A stretch of DNA of 64,000 nucleotides, from NCBI RefSeq assembly GCF_902464545.1, contig NZ_CABQJR010000003.1, forward strand, positions 52,842 to 116,841, written 5' to 3'. Shown piece after piece: positions 18,461 through 27,492 of the stretch (within the stretch, counting starts at the first letter, position 1; each line of letters starts with the position of its first letter). The position numbers and the translations under genes were made by a program. The notes beneath the pieces are model-generated. The model had not been told where the DNA came from, made no database searches, and worked only from the letters and a program-made list of their open reading frames with translations. The DNA comes from an uncultured Senegalimassilia sp. GTDB lineage: Bacteria; Actinomycetota; Coriobacteriia; Coriobacteriales; Eggerthellaceae.

Positions 18461-19267
18461 CTACTCGACCTTCACGCCGGCGAAGCGCTCGGCGTTGTGC
18501 CATAGGATGTTCTCCAGCTCGTCCTCGGTGAATCCGGCGGTGGTGAGCGTACGGTACTCCTCGGCGGGGTCCCACATGGGGAAGTCGCTGCCGAACATGA
18601 TGCGGTCGGTACCCCACATGCGCGTGAGCTCCACCGTGCGGCGCTGTCCCAGGAAGAACTGCGAGCTGGACTCGTCAAGGAACACGCGGTCGTTCATGGC
18701 AACCTCGTGCAGGATGTCGTAGCCCACCTCGTAGCGCGACCAGCAGCCGAAGTGCGCGGCGTCAACCACCAGGTCGGGGAACGTGCGCAGGATGTTCACC
18801 AGGCGGCGCGGGTGCGAGAAGTCGTAACGATAGTCGCCCGTATGGATAACTACGGGCAGCCCCAGCTGCTCGCAGATGGCGTACACCTCCATGAGGCGCG
18901 GGTCGTCCATGTCCACCTTCTGCGTGTCGGGGTGCAGCTTGACGCCGCGCAGGCCCAGCTTGACGGCGCGCTGCAGCTCGACTGCGGGGTCCTCGAAATC
19001 CTGCTGCATGGCGGCGAAGCCGATGAACTCGGGGTGCGCCTGGCACTGCTTCGCGATGAAGTCGTTGATGGCGGTGACGGCGTGCGCGGTGGTTGCCACG
19101 GAGTGCACGATGAAATGCGTGATGGGCGCGCGGTCTTTCGCTGCAAGCAGGCCGTCGGCCGTGCCATCGCCGAACATGCCAACGTTGTAGAAGTCTCCGA
19201 CGGCCTCCACGGCCTTCGGGGCGATTTTGTCGGGATAGATATGCGCATGCGCATCGATAACGGCCAT
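18461..19267 (-). CDS. Amidohydrolase-2 family metal-dependent hydrolase
   Basis: A 268-residue TIM-barrel hydrolase of the amidohydrolase-2 (ACMSD-like) family. The metal-binding HxH is in MAVIDAHAHIYPDK at the very N-terminus. The later KLHPD, VVIHTGDYRYDF, DAAHFG and FGSDFPMW segments supply the remaining histidines and the catalytic aspartate. Family members act as decarboxylases or hydrolases on aromatic and cyclic compounds; the substrate is not deducible. The start at 19267 is favoured by GAGGAG 7 bp upstream, rather than an extension to 19333. It stands alone on the minus strand, convergent with the CNNM-family gene. Confidence 0.85.
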   Translation of the reverse strand: MAVIDAHAHIYPDKIAPKAVEAVGDFYNVGMFGDGTADGLLAAKDRAPITHFIVHSVATTAHAVTAINDFIAKQCQAHPEFIGFAAMQQDFEDPAVELQRAVKLGLRGVKLHPDTQKVDMDDPRLMEVYAICEQLGLPVVIHTGDYRYDFSHPRRLVNILRTFPDLVVDAAHFGCWSRYEVGYDILHEVAMNDRVFLDESSSQFFLGQRRTVELTRMWGTDRIMFGSDFPMWDPAEEYRTLTTAGFTEDELENILWHNAERFAGVKVE

Positions 19268-19415
19268 AATGCAACTCCTCATCTGAAAACTTCCCCGATT
19301 GTACGGCAGCGCAAAGCCAGGTTCCCCGGACATTTCGGGAAATCTGCCGGTATCGCAATCATGCTTTGGCTACCGGTCTGCTGCGCATCATGCGGACGCT
19401 GTCATACGAGTAGAT

Positions 19416-19577
19416 CTTCTGGGCGGTTTTGCAGAAAAAAGGGTCGGATTTGTCCGTCCCTCCCGGACTTCTGGGCAGTTTGAAGGGGCTGTTTTGCTTC
19501 GCCGAAGGTAAAACCCCAGGTCACAATCATGCTGAAAACCAAATTACCTCGAAATCGCCTGCAAAACCGCCCAGAAG
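19416..19577. repeat. Inverted-repeat element, copy 1
   Basis: CTTCTGGGCGGTTTTGCAG (19416-19434) is repeated exactly in inverse orientation at 19559-19577. A partial direct copy CTTCTGGGCAGTTT lies at 19468-19481, and AACCCCAGGTCA near 19512-19523. A related element sits at 32968-33140. No coding sequence is visible inside. It looks like a mobile or structured-RNA repeat. Confidence 0.85.
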
Positions 19578-19602
19578 TTTGGAAGGTGCAGCCTCGAAAC
19601 GT

Positions 19603-19638
19603 GCGCAGGGGGCGCGGCTGGTGCCGCGCCCCCTGCGC
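19603..19638 (-). terminator. Strong hairpin downstream of helicase gene
   Basis: Perfect 16-bp stem GCGCAGGGGGCGCGGC / GCCGCGCCCCCTGCGC with loop TGGT. It lies 45 bp past the helicase stop on the minus strand; the following ACGTTTCG is only weakly T-rich. Probable terminator. Confidence 0.65.
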
Positions 19639-19683
19639 CTGCGGGCCGCGATCCGCGCAAGCCCGCTCATATCCGGTTGCGGC

Positions 19684-21648
19684 CTAGTTCAAGCCGTACT
19701 CCGCCAGGAGCGCCTGACCGCCCATGGTGGTGGGGGCGGCGTCGCCGGCCTCGCTCAGGAAGCAGGACGGGCGCACGATGGCCATGCGCTTGCCGTTCTC
19801 GCTCTTCACGCGCACCACCTGCATCTTCGTGCGCTCGGCCAGCTCAAGCTCGGCCTTGCTGAAGTGCGACAGCACCAGCAGGTGCTTGGCCTTCGCCACG
19901 CCGCCCATGAAGTCGCGGCGCTCGGAGTCCATGATGCGGTTGCGCTCGCCGTCGGTGCTGATCACCTCGAAGGCGTTGCGCTGCGGGAAGAAGCCGTCGA
20001 TGCAGCCGACCACGAACATGTTGTCGTACTCGGTGCCGCACAGGTTCTGCGGCAGGCAGATGTGCACGACGTGCGGGTCCTCGGTCCACACCGGGTCGGA
20101 GATGGCGGCCTGCTCGAGCTCGAGCAGGGTCTTCGCCGTCTCGTCGCCCACCATATCGGCGGCGACGGCCTCGAACTCGCTGATGCCCTCGGCGCCGATG
20201 GCCTTCATGAGGCCGAAGCCGCGGCGCGTGGCGTTCTTCTCAAGGAAGTCCTGGCCGGAGCGCCATTTCTCTGCCAACGTGCGGGCGCGCAGGAACGGCT
20301 CCTTCGCGCCGAAACCGGCGTTGCCCATCTGCTGGAGCGCCTGGTATAGCGTAAGGCCCTCGGCCTCGGCGAAGTCCTGCAGGCCCATCCAGGCGTCGGA
20401 GTTCGTCAGCGCGTTGTCGAAGCCGCACCAGCTGCGCCACGCGATCATGTCGGTGGGGTCGGCCAGCAGGCCCAGCTTCGTGTACGCCACGAGCGCGCGG
20501 GAGCGCGTGGAGTCGCGCGGGTCGCCTGCAAGCGTGCCGGCGGCGCCGGCAGCGGACACGTTGAAGCCGCGGCGGCGCAGCATCTTCTCCACCATCACGG
20601 CCCAGCGGCGGTTGGGGACGACGACGCAGGTGTTGGCCTCGCGCGCGTCCTCCTGGCCGTCCATCAGCTTGCGCAGGTACTTCGTCAGGCCGTTGAGCTC
20701 ATCCTCGGGCGTGTTCCACTTGATGGACTGCACGCCCTGCGGCAGGCCCTCGGCCCCGGCGGCGCGCTCGATGGGCGTGGCGGTGCCGGCGATGTAAGCG
20801 CTATCCATGTCGCCCTCGGTGCACAGCGCATCGGCCAGCGCGATGACCTGCGGGTTTCCGAACGCGCCCTGCAGATGGAACACCTCAACGTCGCGGCGCA
20901 CGGCCTCGAACTTCAGGAATCCCTCGATGTAGGGGTGGTTGCCGCGCTTGGACATCATCTGGTTGGGGTTGCCCGTCACCATGATCTGCTTGTCGGCCAG
21001 CAGGCACAGCACCGTCTGCTCGGCGTGGGAGAAGTTCTGGAAGTCGTCGGCCAACACGTAGGCGAAGCTGCCGCGAGCGCCCTCGCCGGCATCGCTTTTC
21101 AGGAAGTCGGCGGCCAGCATGGGGACCTCGCCGGCAAGCATGGCGCCGCGCAGCTTCAGGATGCGCGTGGCGTAGGCCAGCAGGTTGTCCGCCGCGGTGC
21201 CGGCGTTCCACTCCTCGCGCGGCTCGTAGCCGGCCATCTTGCGGTCTAGGAAGCCCAGCATGCTGCGCAGCTTGCGCGGATGCTCGCCGATGGTCTTCAG
21301 ATCCTCCAGGAAGAAGTTGTACTCGGCGCTGTTGAGGATGCGCGGCACGCGGCCGGTGGCCTCGCGGGCGGCGGGCTCGTCGAGCACCGACACGGCGGCG
21401 TCGAGCGCGGTGCACACGCGCACCGACAGGGCGGCGCCGATGAGATTGGCGGGAAGGGCGCGGCGCAGGCGCTTGCGGAAGGCCTGCGCTGCGAAGGCAT
21501 TGGTGACCGCTACCAAGATGGATGCGGGAGCTTCCCCGTTCTGGATAAGGTGCGCGCAGTGCGCCACGAGCGCCTGCGTCTTGCCGCTGCGCTCGGCGCC
21601 CTCGACCTTGGCGAGGCGCCCATCGAATGCGGCGATGGTATCTATCAT
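19684..21648 (-). CDS. UvrD/Rep-like superfamily 1 helicase with altered motifs
   Basis: A 654-residue protein that keeps a superfamily 1 P-loop, VEGAERSGKTQ (residues 17-24), near its N-terminus. It also keeps a UvrD-like C-terminal domain containing CGTEYDNMFVVGCIDGFFP (motif V-like). Motif II, usually DEFQD, reads DDFQN (D201-N205), so the catalytic glutamate is aspartate. Motif VI, usually VALTRAK, reads GVAKAK, replacing the arginine with lysine. ATP hydrolysis may be weak or the protein may be structural. Start at 21648 with GGGAG upstream; an extension to 21702 lacks a binding site. It follows a hypothetical gene on the same strand, probably cotranscribed. A role in DNA repair or recombination is only a guess. 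Confidence 0.75.
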   Translation of the reverse strand: MIDTIAAFDGRLAKVEGAERSGKTQALVAHCAHLIQNGEAPASILVAVTNAFAAQAFRKRLRRALPANLIGAALSVRVCTALDAAVSVLDEPAAREATGRVPRILNSAEYNFFLEDLKTIGEHPRKLRSMLGFLDRKMAGYEPREEWNAGTAADNLLAYATRILKLRGAMLAGEVPMLAADFLKSDAGEGARGSFAYVLADDFQNFSHAEQTVLCLLADKQIMVTGNPNQMMSKRGNHPYIEGFLKFEAVRRDVEVFHLQGAFGNPQVIALADALCTEGDMDSAYIAGTATPIERAAGAEGLPQGVQSIKWNTPEDELNGLTKYLRKLMDGQEDAREANTCVVVPNRRWAVMVEKMLRRRGFNVSAAGAAGTLAGDPRDSTRSRALVAYTKLGLLADPTDMIAWRSWCGFDNALTNSDAWMGLQDFAEAEGLTLYQALQQMGNAGFGAKEPFLRARTLAEKWRSGQDFLEKNATRRGFGLMKAIGAEGISEFEAVAADMVGDETAKTLLELEQAAISDPVWTEDPHVVHICLPQNLCGTEYDNMFVVGCIDGFFPQRNAFEVISTDGERNRIMDSERRDFMGGVAKAKHLLVLSHFSKAELELAERTKMQVVRVKSENGKRMAIVRPSCFLSEAGDAAPTTMGGQALLAEYGLN

Positions 21649-21811
21649 GTGAAACTCCCTTCGGTAGCGGCTATCTGGGGCCCCGTCGCGCGCGCACGGC
21701 ACGCGGCGGGGCGGTTTTCAAAAGGTGGCGAAGGCGTTGCCGCGCAGGCGGCGCCTTCTGGCGGGCGCGGCAGTTCGTGGGCGGGGCGCGCTCGCGCGCC
21801 CCGCAAGGCCC

Positions 21812-22654
21812 TTAGGCCTCGAACACCTTGCTCGTGCCGTCAGTATACTCCACGGTCCACGTGCGGTACGTCGGCGTGAACGTAGGCTCATCAAGTTCGA
21901 ACACAAGCTCCGGCGGCTCCATGCCGCCGCCGTCGACGGTGCCTTCGCCCGCAGCGGCGCGCGCGTCGGCCTCCACCAGCTCGGGCGACTCCAGGAACGC
22001 CTCGGCGGCGGCCTTTTCGGCGGCGACGCGTTCGGCTTCGGCAGCTGCCTTGGCCTCGGCGGCGGCTGCCTCCTCGGCGGCCTTGCGCTCGGCGAATGCG
22101 ACGGCGCCGGCTTCCACCTGCGCGGCCCAATCCTCGTCGGAGGGCATGCTCACGCGGGCGATCGAGCCGGCATCGCCCAGCTTGCCCTCATTGTAGGCGT
22201 CGCGCACGAGCGAGAGCATGTCGGCGGCGTCCTCGGCGATGCCGCTTACGTCGTCCATGTGCAGGCGCACGGGCAGCGTGCCGTTCTGCAGGTCCACCTC
22301 AAGCCACGTGAACGCAAGCTCGCTTCCGTCCTCCATCTCCTTCTGGCGCTTGTTGTAGATGAGCGCCTGGTTGCCCAGCTTGCGGAACTGGTTGCGGAAC
22401 CAATCGCGCATCACGTCGTTCCACAGCTCGTCGGAGCCTTCCTCGCCGGCCGCCAGGTACTGGCGCGTGCCCAGCTTCACCAACATGCGCATGGTGTTCT
22501 CCACCGGGGCGTCCTCGCTCGCGGCGGCGTGCGTGCGCACCAGCGTCGACCCCACGTAGGCGTAGCTGCGGCCGATCTCCAGGCGCAGCTCCTCGGAATC
22601 CACGCGCTCGTCCAGGTCCAGTATCAGCGTCATCGAAGGCCTTGGTTGTGCCAT
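21812..22654 (-). CDS. Hypothetical protein with Ala/Glu-rich coiled-coil segment
   Basis: I do not recognise this 280-residue protein. Residues 1-150 look globular (MAQPRPSMTLILDLDERVDS, then RSYAYVGSTLVRTHAAA and TWLEVDLQNGTLPVRLHMDD). Residues about 180-235 are an Ala/Glu/Lys-rich stretch predicted to be one long helix or coiled coil. The end is a short beta-rich tail (TYRTWTVEYTDGTSKVFEA). No signal peptide or membrane segment. The start at 22654 is supported by GGGG 8 bp upstream. It is the upstream neighbour of the atypical helicase on the same strand, 163 bp apart, which suggests a shared function. Confidence 0.75.
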   Translation of the reverse strand: MAQPRPSMTLILDLDERVDSEELRLEIGRSYAYVGSTLVRTHAAASEDAPVENTMRMLVKLGTRQYLAAGEEGSDELWNDVMRDWFRNQFRKLGNQALIYNKRQKEMEDGSELAFTWLEVDLQNGTLPVRLHMDDVSGIAEDAADMLSLVRDAYNEGKLGDAGSIARVSMPSDEDWAAQVEAGAVAFAERKAAEEAAAAEAKAAAEAERVAAEKAAAEAFLESPELVEADARAAAGEGTVDGGGMEPPELVFELDEPTFTPTYRTWTVEYTDGTSKVFEA

Positions 22655-22862
22655 GTCCTTTACCCCTAACTCTTCGTTCGGCGAACGCCCCGCGGGCTGC
22701 CCGATTCGGGCCCGCCCCAGGTTGTCCGCCTGCGTCCTCTTCGCTAATCGAAGTATAAATGCCCAGTTCAGCGCAAAATCATCCCGCAAGGATGATATGC
22801 GCGCGCTCATACATCCCACCCTTATGATTCCCGTCCGGCCCGCCGCCGTACCATCGGGTCAT

Positions 22863-22974
22863 CGCATTGGGAACGCTGCGCCGTAGCCGCATCCGGCCCG
22901 GCCGCCACCTCCTCCCTCCCTTCCCCCTTGCAGGCGGAGGCAGGGTGCCGGCACGGCGCCGCGTTCCCAATGCG
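22863..22974. promoter_or_regulatory. Long inverted repeat in molybdoenzyme operon leader
   Basis: CGCATTGGGAACGC (22863-22876) is matched perfectly and inversely by GCGTTCCCAATGCG (22961-22974). After one mismatch the pairing continues through GCGCCGT / ACGGCGC, giving arms of about 22 nt around a 70-nt GC-rich loop. The right arm ends 43 bp before the molybdoenzyme start. The rest of the 22655-23017 gap has no gene. It could fold as a leader RNA or act as a DNA site. Confidence 0.7.
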
Positions 22975-23017
22975 GGAGACGAAGGAGAAACGAATCAGAA
23001 AAGGAGAGGAGGGGCAT

Positions 23018-26000
23018 ATGGCGAAACTATCTTTGACTCGCCGCAGCTTCCTGAAGGCGTCCGCTATGGCGGGTGCCGCCGCGACCGTAGGGTTCGCGGC
23101 AGCGCCGTCCGCGGCTCTGGCCGAGGGCGCCGACCCGACGGCCGGCGAAGTGAAGCGCATCCGCTCGTGCTGCCGTGCGTGCGGCAAAGTCGAGTGCGGC
23201 ACATGGGTCACCGTTCAGGACAACAAGGTGATCAAGGTCGAGGGCGATGAGTCCAACGCTCACAGCCGCGGCCACTGCTGCGCGAAGTCTCAGTCGTCGA
23301 TGCTCGCACTGTACCACCCCGATCGTCTGCGCTACTGCCTGAAGCGCACGAACCCCAAGGGCGAGGACGATCCCGGTTGGGTCCGCATTTCCCTGGCCGA
23401 TGCGTTCGACGAGGCCGGAGCCAAGCTCAACGAGATCGTGGAGAAGTACGGCGGAGAGGCCAACTTCGCCATGGGCGGCACGTCCCGCGTGTGGGCGCAG
23501 CCCCCGTACGGCACGCTGAAGTCCATCTTCCCGACCCCGAACGCCCACCTGGCGTACGAGATCTGCAAGGGCCCGCGCCACTTCGCCGGCATCCTGACCG
23601 ACGAGATCGGCTCGCCCTGGATGGAAGTCGAGCAGGGTCCGTTGGTGTACGTGCAGTGGGGCACCGCCGCCGAGTACTCCAACTACGACTCCACGAACCG
23701 TACGGTCGTGGACTGCTCGCAGCGCGCTTACAAGCATATATTGGTGGACCCGCGCATGACGCCGCTGGGAAAGGAAGCCGACCTGTGGCTGCCGCTGCGC
23801 GTCGGTACCGACCTGTGCCTTTCCCTGACCTGGCTCAAGTGGATCCTGGACAACGAGGCCTACGACGACCTGTTCGTCCGCCGTTGGACCAACGCCCCGT
23901 TCCTGTGGAACCCCGAGAAGGACGGCCGCACGAAGAAGGGCTGGTTCCAGGAGATGAACGGCGGCGTGGATATGGAATCCCGTATCCTGACCGAGGCCGA
24001 CGTCGACCGCGAGTGGATCAGCCAGTGGTGGGAGCCGGCGGACGAGAAGTACAGCTATCGCCGCTTCATCTGCTGGGATGAGAACAACAACAAGCCCACC
24101 TACTGGGACGCCGAGGCCTGCCAGTGGGAAGGCGAGAAGCATAAGATCCCGACGACCGGCACCTGGATCGAGCATCCGTACAAGCCGATCATCGCCGATG
24201 CGTGGCTGCCCGACCCGTCGCACTTCGCCGACCCGGCCGACCCGTCCTACGACGCGTATTGGAACGAGGGCAACGAGGGCGGCAAGAAGTCCAACCCCAT
24301 GGGCCTGCCGAAGAACCCCGCGCTGTTCCCCGGCGGTGTGGACATCAAGCTGAAGAACGGCACCACCATCAAGGCCGGCACCGTTTGGGAGGCCTTCTCC
24401 GACAGCCTGTCCGAGTACACGCCCGAGTACTGCGAGAGCGTGACCGAGGTCCCCGCCGAGAAGATCGTCGAGGCCGTGAAGATCTACACCACGCGCCTGA
24501 ACCCCCTGCATGGCAACGGCGGCATCCACTACCAGCTGGCTCCCGACCAGACGGGCCACGCGGTGCAGAACTCCCGCGCCCTGCAGCTGATCGCCTGCAT
24601 CACCGGCAACTCCGACGAGCCCGCCGGCAACCGCGGCTCCTCCAAGGCCGAGGTCGACGGCTGCTGCGGCCGCGCGAACATGAAGGTCACCGACCATGCC
24701 CCGCAGGACTGGGGTATCCGCGACGGCGTCGGCTCCATGGAGCTGGGCGACACCCCGCGCGACCTGTCCATCGACGACCAGGTGCCGCTGATCCAGAACT
24801 TCGTGCAGCACCTCATCGACGTGAAGTCCCCGCTGGCCGAGCGCTACGGCAACCACGTGCCCTCCGCCGAGGAGGCTCGCTGGATCGCCGAGCGCAAGGG
24901 CGGCGCCTACAAGAGCTCCCGCACGTGGCCGGGCCTGAAGACCAGCTTCGACAGCAACGCCAAGCAGATCTCCGCAGAGCGCTTCCCGCTGCTTCGCTAC
25001 TGGAACCGCTGGGCCGACTCCGCGACCATCTGGGACTCCATCAACGGCATCGACACCCCGTATCAGATCCACGGCGGTGTGTGCATGTCCGGCGACTTCA
25101 TGAACGAGTCCAACCTGCTTGAGGCCTGGGAGGCCCTGACCCGCCTGGACTTCTGGCTGGACTTCAACCTGTGGAGCTGCCCGAACAACGGCTGCGCCGA
25201 CATCGTCATCCCCGTCCTGCACTGGCTCGAGGTCAACACCGGCCGCGTGTCCCAGGGCGCCGGCGGCATCTTCGGCGCAGGTCAGCGCGCCGTCGAGCCG
25301 ATGGGCGACTGCATCTACGACCCGGTCGCCGTCATCTGCCTGTACCTGGGTATGGCGAAGGCGGTCTCGGGCAAGGAGCATCCAACCCGCGCCGACATCC
25401 CTGCCGACCGCAGCGCCGTGATCTGGAACGACCGCGACCTGAACTACGACGGCTGGAACAACCTGGACTACAACGAGTTCGTGCAGATGGGCGGCAGCAT
25501 CACCTATGAGCAGCAGGAGTACCGCGTGCTCAAGGACGCTACCGACTGGTGGCGCATCGAGGAGTTCAAGGACAAGGAGAGCAAGCCCGAGCAGGTCATC
25601 CCGGCCTTCCCGAGCTACGCTGCCGCCGAAAAGCCCGCGCAGGCCATCAATGACGTGGCCGGCCCGGACTTCCCCGAGTACGCCGCGAAGTTCCAGGAAG
25701 AGGGCTGGTTCGACTGCCGCAAGTGGCACCCCGAGCGTTGGGGCACGTATCGTCGCTGGGAGATGGGCTACCGTCGTCAGCAGGGCGGCTACAACCTGTA
25801 CGCTGCCGTCGACGAGAAGTGCGGCTTCATGACCCCGACCGCCAAGGTCGAGGTGTGGTCCACCATCGCCGAGACCTACATCCCGGACACCACCAAGACG
25901 TTCGCGGAGAGCTGCAGCCCGGACCGTGCCGCCTATGACGGGAAGATCCCCGACATCGACAAGTTCCCGCACTGGTTCGAGCCGAAGAACTCCAAGGTCG

Positions 26001-26809
26001 AGGCTCCGCGCTACTATCACAAGGACCAGGCGGACCAGATCGCCACGACGGACTCCTACATCAATGACAACTACAAGGGCGATCATCTGATGGAGGAGTA
26101 CAAGGAGAACCTGCAGAAGTACGGCGACGACCACGCGTTCATCATGACCACTGGTTCCCGCCAGCCCGTGTATTTCCACTCCGAGCACCGTCAGCTGCCC
26201 TGGTGCCGCGAGCTGTGGCCGTCCCCGCGCGTCGAGATCAACCCGAAGGACGCCGCGCGTATGGGCGTCGAGCAGGGCGACTGGGTGTGGATCCGCACCC
26301 CGTGGGGCGCGGTCCGCGAGGTCGCCGACCTGTACTACGGCATCAAGGAAGGCACCATCAACGCCAACCATGCCTGGTGGTACCCCGAGATGGACACCGC
26401 AAGCCACGGCTTCGAGCTGGTCGGCATCAACTGCTGCATGGACAAGTACGCTCAGTGCTGGGTGTGCGGCGCCTCGCAGCTGCGCGGCATCCCCGCGCTG
26501 ATCTACAAGGCCACGCCGGAGAACTCCCCGTTCAAGAACCCGGTGCCGTGCGATCCGAAGGGCAACCCCGCCATCACGAACGCCAACGACCCGCGTCTGA
26601 AGGAATGGCTGTCCAACGACCCGCGTCTGGCCGACGCCAAGGTGGAGCTGACCTTCGCCAACATGGATGCGAAGGGCTGCAACCCGTCCATCCAGTCCCC
26701 GGAGGCTCTGGTCACCGGCAAGCTGCCCAAGGGCGAGCGCGGAAACGACGCCCTCGGCCAGCACAGCAACAAAGGCCAGCTGAGCGACAAGCTCGGCTCT
26801 TACAAATAA
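23018..26809 (+). CDS. Large Tat-exported molybdopterin oxidoreductase, catalytic subunit
   Basis: A 1263-residue DMSO-reductase-family enzyme, unusually large. The N-terminus has a twin-arginine signal (LTRRSFLKASAMAG, cleavage near ALAEG), so it acts outside the cytoplasmic membrane. A [4Fe-4S] motif of the form CxxCxxxxC plus a later HCC follows at about residues 49-90. C183 in YEICKGPRH lies where Mo/W ligand cysteines occur in related enzymes. The C-terminal dinucleotide-binding domain includes TGSRQPVYFHSEHRQLPW. GGAGAGGAGG precedes the ATG at 23018; the frame runs back to 22928 without a site. It leads an operon with ferredoxin, anchor, NapG- and NapH-like genes. Catechol dehydroxylase-like, transhydroxylase-like or respiratory reductase roles are possible; substrate unknown. 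Confidence 0.87.
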   Translation: MAKLSLTRRSFLKASAMAGAAATVGFAAAPSAALAEGADPTAGEVKRIRSCCRACGKVECGTWVTVQDNKVIKVEGDESNAHSRGHCCAKSQSSMLALYHPDRLRYCLKRTNPKGEDDPGWVRISLADAFDEAGAKLNEIVEKYGGEANFAMGGTSRVWAQPPYGTLKSIFPTPNAHLAYEICKGPRHFAGILTDEIGSPWMEVEQGPLVYVQWGTAAEYSNYDSTNRTVVDCSQRAYKHILVDPRMTPLGKEADLWLPLRVGTDLCLSLTWLKWILDNEAYDDLFVRRWTNAPFLWNPEKDGRTKKGWFQEMNGGVDMESRILTEADVDREWISQWWEPADEKYSYRRFICWDENNNKPTYWDAEACQWEGEKHKIPTTGTWIEHPYKPIIADAWLPDPSHFADPADPSYDAYWNEGNEGGKKSNPMGLPKNPALFPGGVDIKLKNGTTIKAGTVWEAFSDSLSEYTPEYCESVTEVPAEKIVEAVKIYTTRLNPLHGNGGIHYQLAPDQTGHAVQNSRALQLIACITGNSDEPAGNRGSSKAEVDGCCGRANMKVTDHAPQDWGIRDGVGSMELGDTPRDLSIDDQVPLIQNFVQHLIDVKSPLAERYGNHVPSAEEARWIAERKGGAYKSSRTWPGLKTSFDSNAKQISAERFPLLRYWNRWADSATIWDSINGIDTPYQIHGGVCMSGDFMNESNLLEAWEALTRLDFWLDFNLWSCPNNGCADIVIPVLHWLEVNTGRVSQGAGGIFGAGQRAVEPMGDCIYDPVAVICLYLGMAKAVSGKEHPTRADIPADRSAVIWNDRDLNYDGWNNLDYNEFVQMGGSITYEQQEYRVLKDATDWWRIEEFKDKESKPEQVIPAFPSYAAAEKPAQAINDVAGPDFPEYAAKFQEEGWFDCRKWHPERWGTYRRWEMGYRRQQGGYNLYAAVDEKCGFMTPTAKVEVWSTIAETYIPDTTKTFAESCSPDRAAYDGKIPDIDKFPHWFEPKNSKVEAPRYYHKDQADQIATTDSYINDNYKGDHLMEEYKENLQKYGDDHAFIMTTGSRQPVYFHSEHRQLPWCRELWPSPRVEINPKDAARMGVEQGDWVWIRTPWGAVREVADLYYGIKEGTINANHAWWYPEMDTASHGFELVGINCCMDKYAQCWVCGASQLRGIPALIYKATPENSPFKNPVPCDPKGNPAITNANDPRLKEWLSNDPRLADAKVELTFANMDAKGCNPSIQSPEALVTGKLPKGERGNDALGQHSNKGQLSDKLGSYK

Positions 26810-26828
26810 GGAAAGGAGGTAACAACCC

Positions 26829-27488
26829 ATGGCAAATTACGCGATCATCACCGACCTGAACCGTTGCACCGGCTGCTTGGCCTGCACGGTCGCCTGCAAG
26901 GCGATCAACGGCGTCGACGTCGGCAACTTCTGGATCAAGACGCTGCGCATCGGTCCGCACCCCATCGAGGGCGGATCGGGCGATTTCCCGGACGTGGAGA
27001 TGTACTTCCTTCCGGTTCAGTGCCAGCATTGCGCCAACCCCGAGTGCGTGCGCGTGTGCCCGACGGGCGCATCCCACATCCGCGAGGACGGCACCGTGCA
27101 GATCGACAAGTCCAAGTGCATCGGCTGCCGTTTCTGCGCCCTGGCCTGCCCGTACGGCGTGCGTTACCTCAACGAGGAGGAGCGCGTCGTCGAGAAGTGC
27201 ACCATGTGCGAGCAGCGCATCAGCCAAGGCGAGCTGCCGCAGTGCGTGGCCCAGTGCGGCGCCCGCGCCCGCTTCTTCGGCGACCTTGACAAGGGCGTCG
27301 ACAACTTCGAGGGCCCGGCGCACCCCGACAGCCCCGGCTGCCAGTACGACGAGATGACCAAGACCCGCGTCAAGCTCAAGGACTATGTCGAGGCGTACAA
27401 GGAAAGCGATATCCATCATCTCAAGGACGCAGGCAACAAGCCCAAGCTGATGTACCTGCTCCGCGAGGGCCGAAAGTGGAGGGAGTAG
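26829..27488 (+). CDS. DmsB-type ferredoxin subunit (four [4Fe-4S])
   Basis: A 219-residue electron-transfer subunit of a molybdoenzyme complex. Four cysteine groups are visible: CTGCLACTVAC, CQHCANPECVRVCP, CIGCRFCALACP and CTMCEQR...CVAQC, the DmsB/PsrB pattern for four [4Fe-4S] clusters. There is no signal peptide, so it would be co-exported with the Tat-bearing catalytic subunit, as is known for DmsAB. It starts 20 bp after the catalytic gene, with AAGGAGG upstream, and the anchor gene follows after 4 bp. It should pass electrons from the membrane anchor to the molybdenum subunit. Confidence 0.93.
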   Translation: MANYAIITDLNRCTGCLACTVACKAINGVDVGNFWIKTLRIGPHPIEGGSGDFPDVEMYFLPVQCQHCANPECVRVCPTGASHIREDGTVQIDKSKCIGCRFCALACPYGVRYLNEEERVVEKCTMCEQRISQGELPQCVAQCGARARFFGDLDKGVDNFEGPAHPDSPGCQYDEMTKTRVKLKDYVEAYKESDIHHLKDAGNKPKLMYLLREGRKWRE

Positions 27489-27492
27489 ACTC

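Noticed and set aside
23027..26830. 1267-codon open frame on the minus strand
   Set aside because: Exactly antisense to the molybdoenzyme gene; composition (Leu/Val/Gly-rich, no family motif) is typical of a GC-rich shadow frame.
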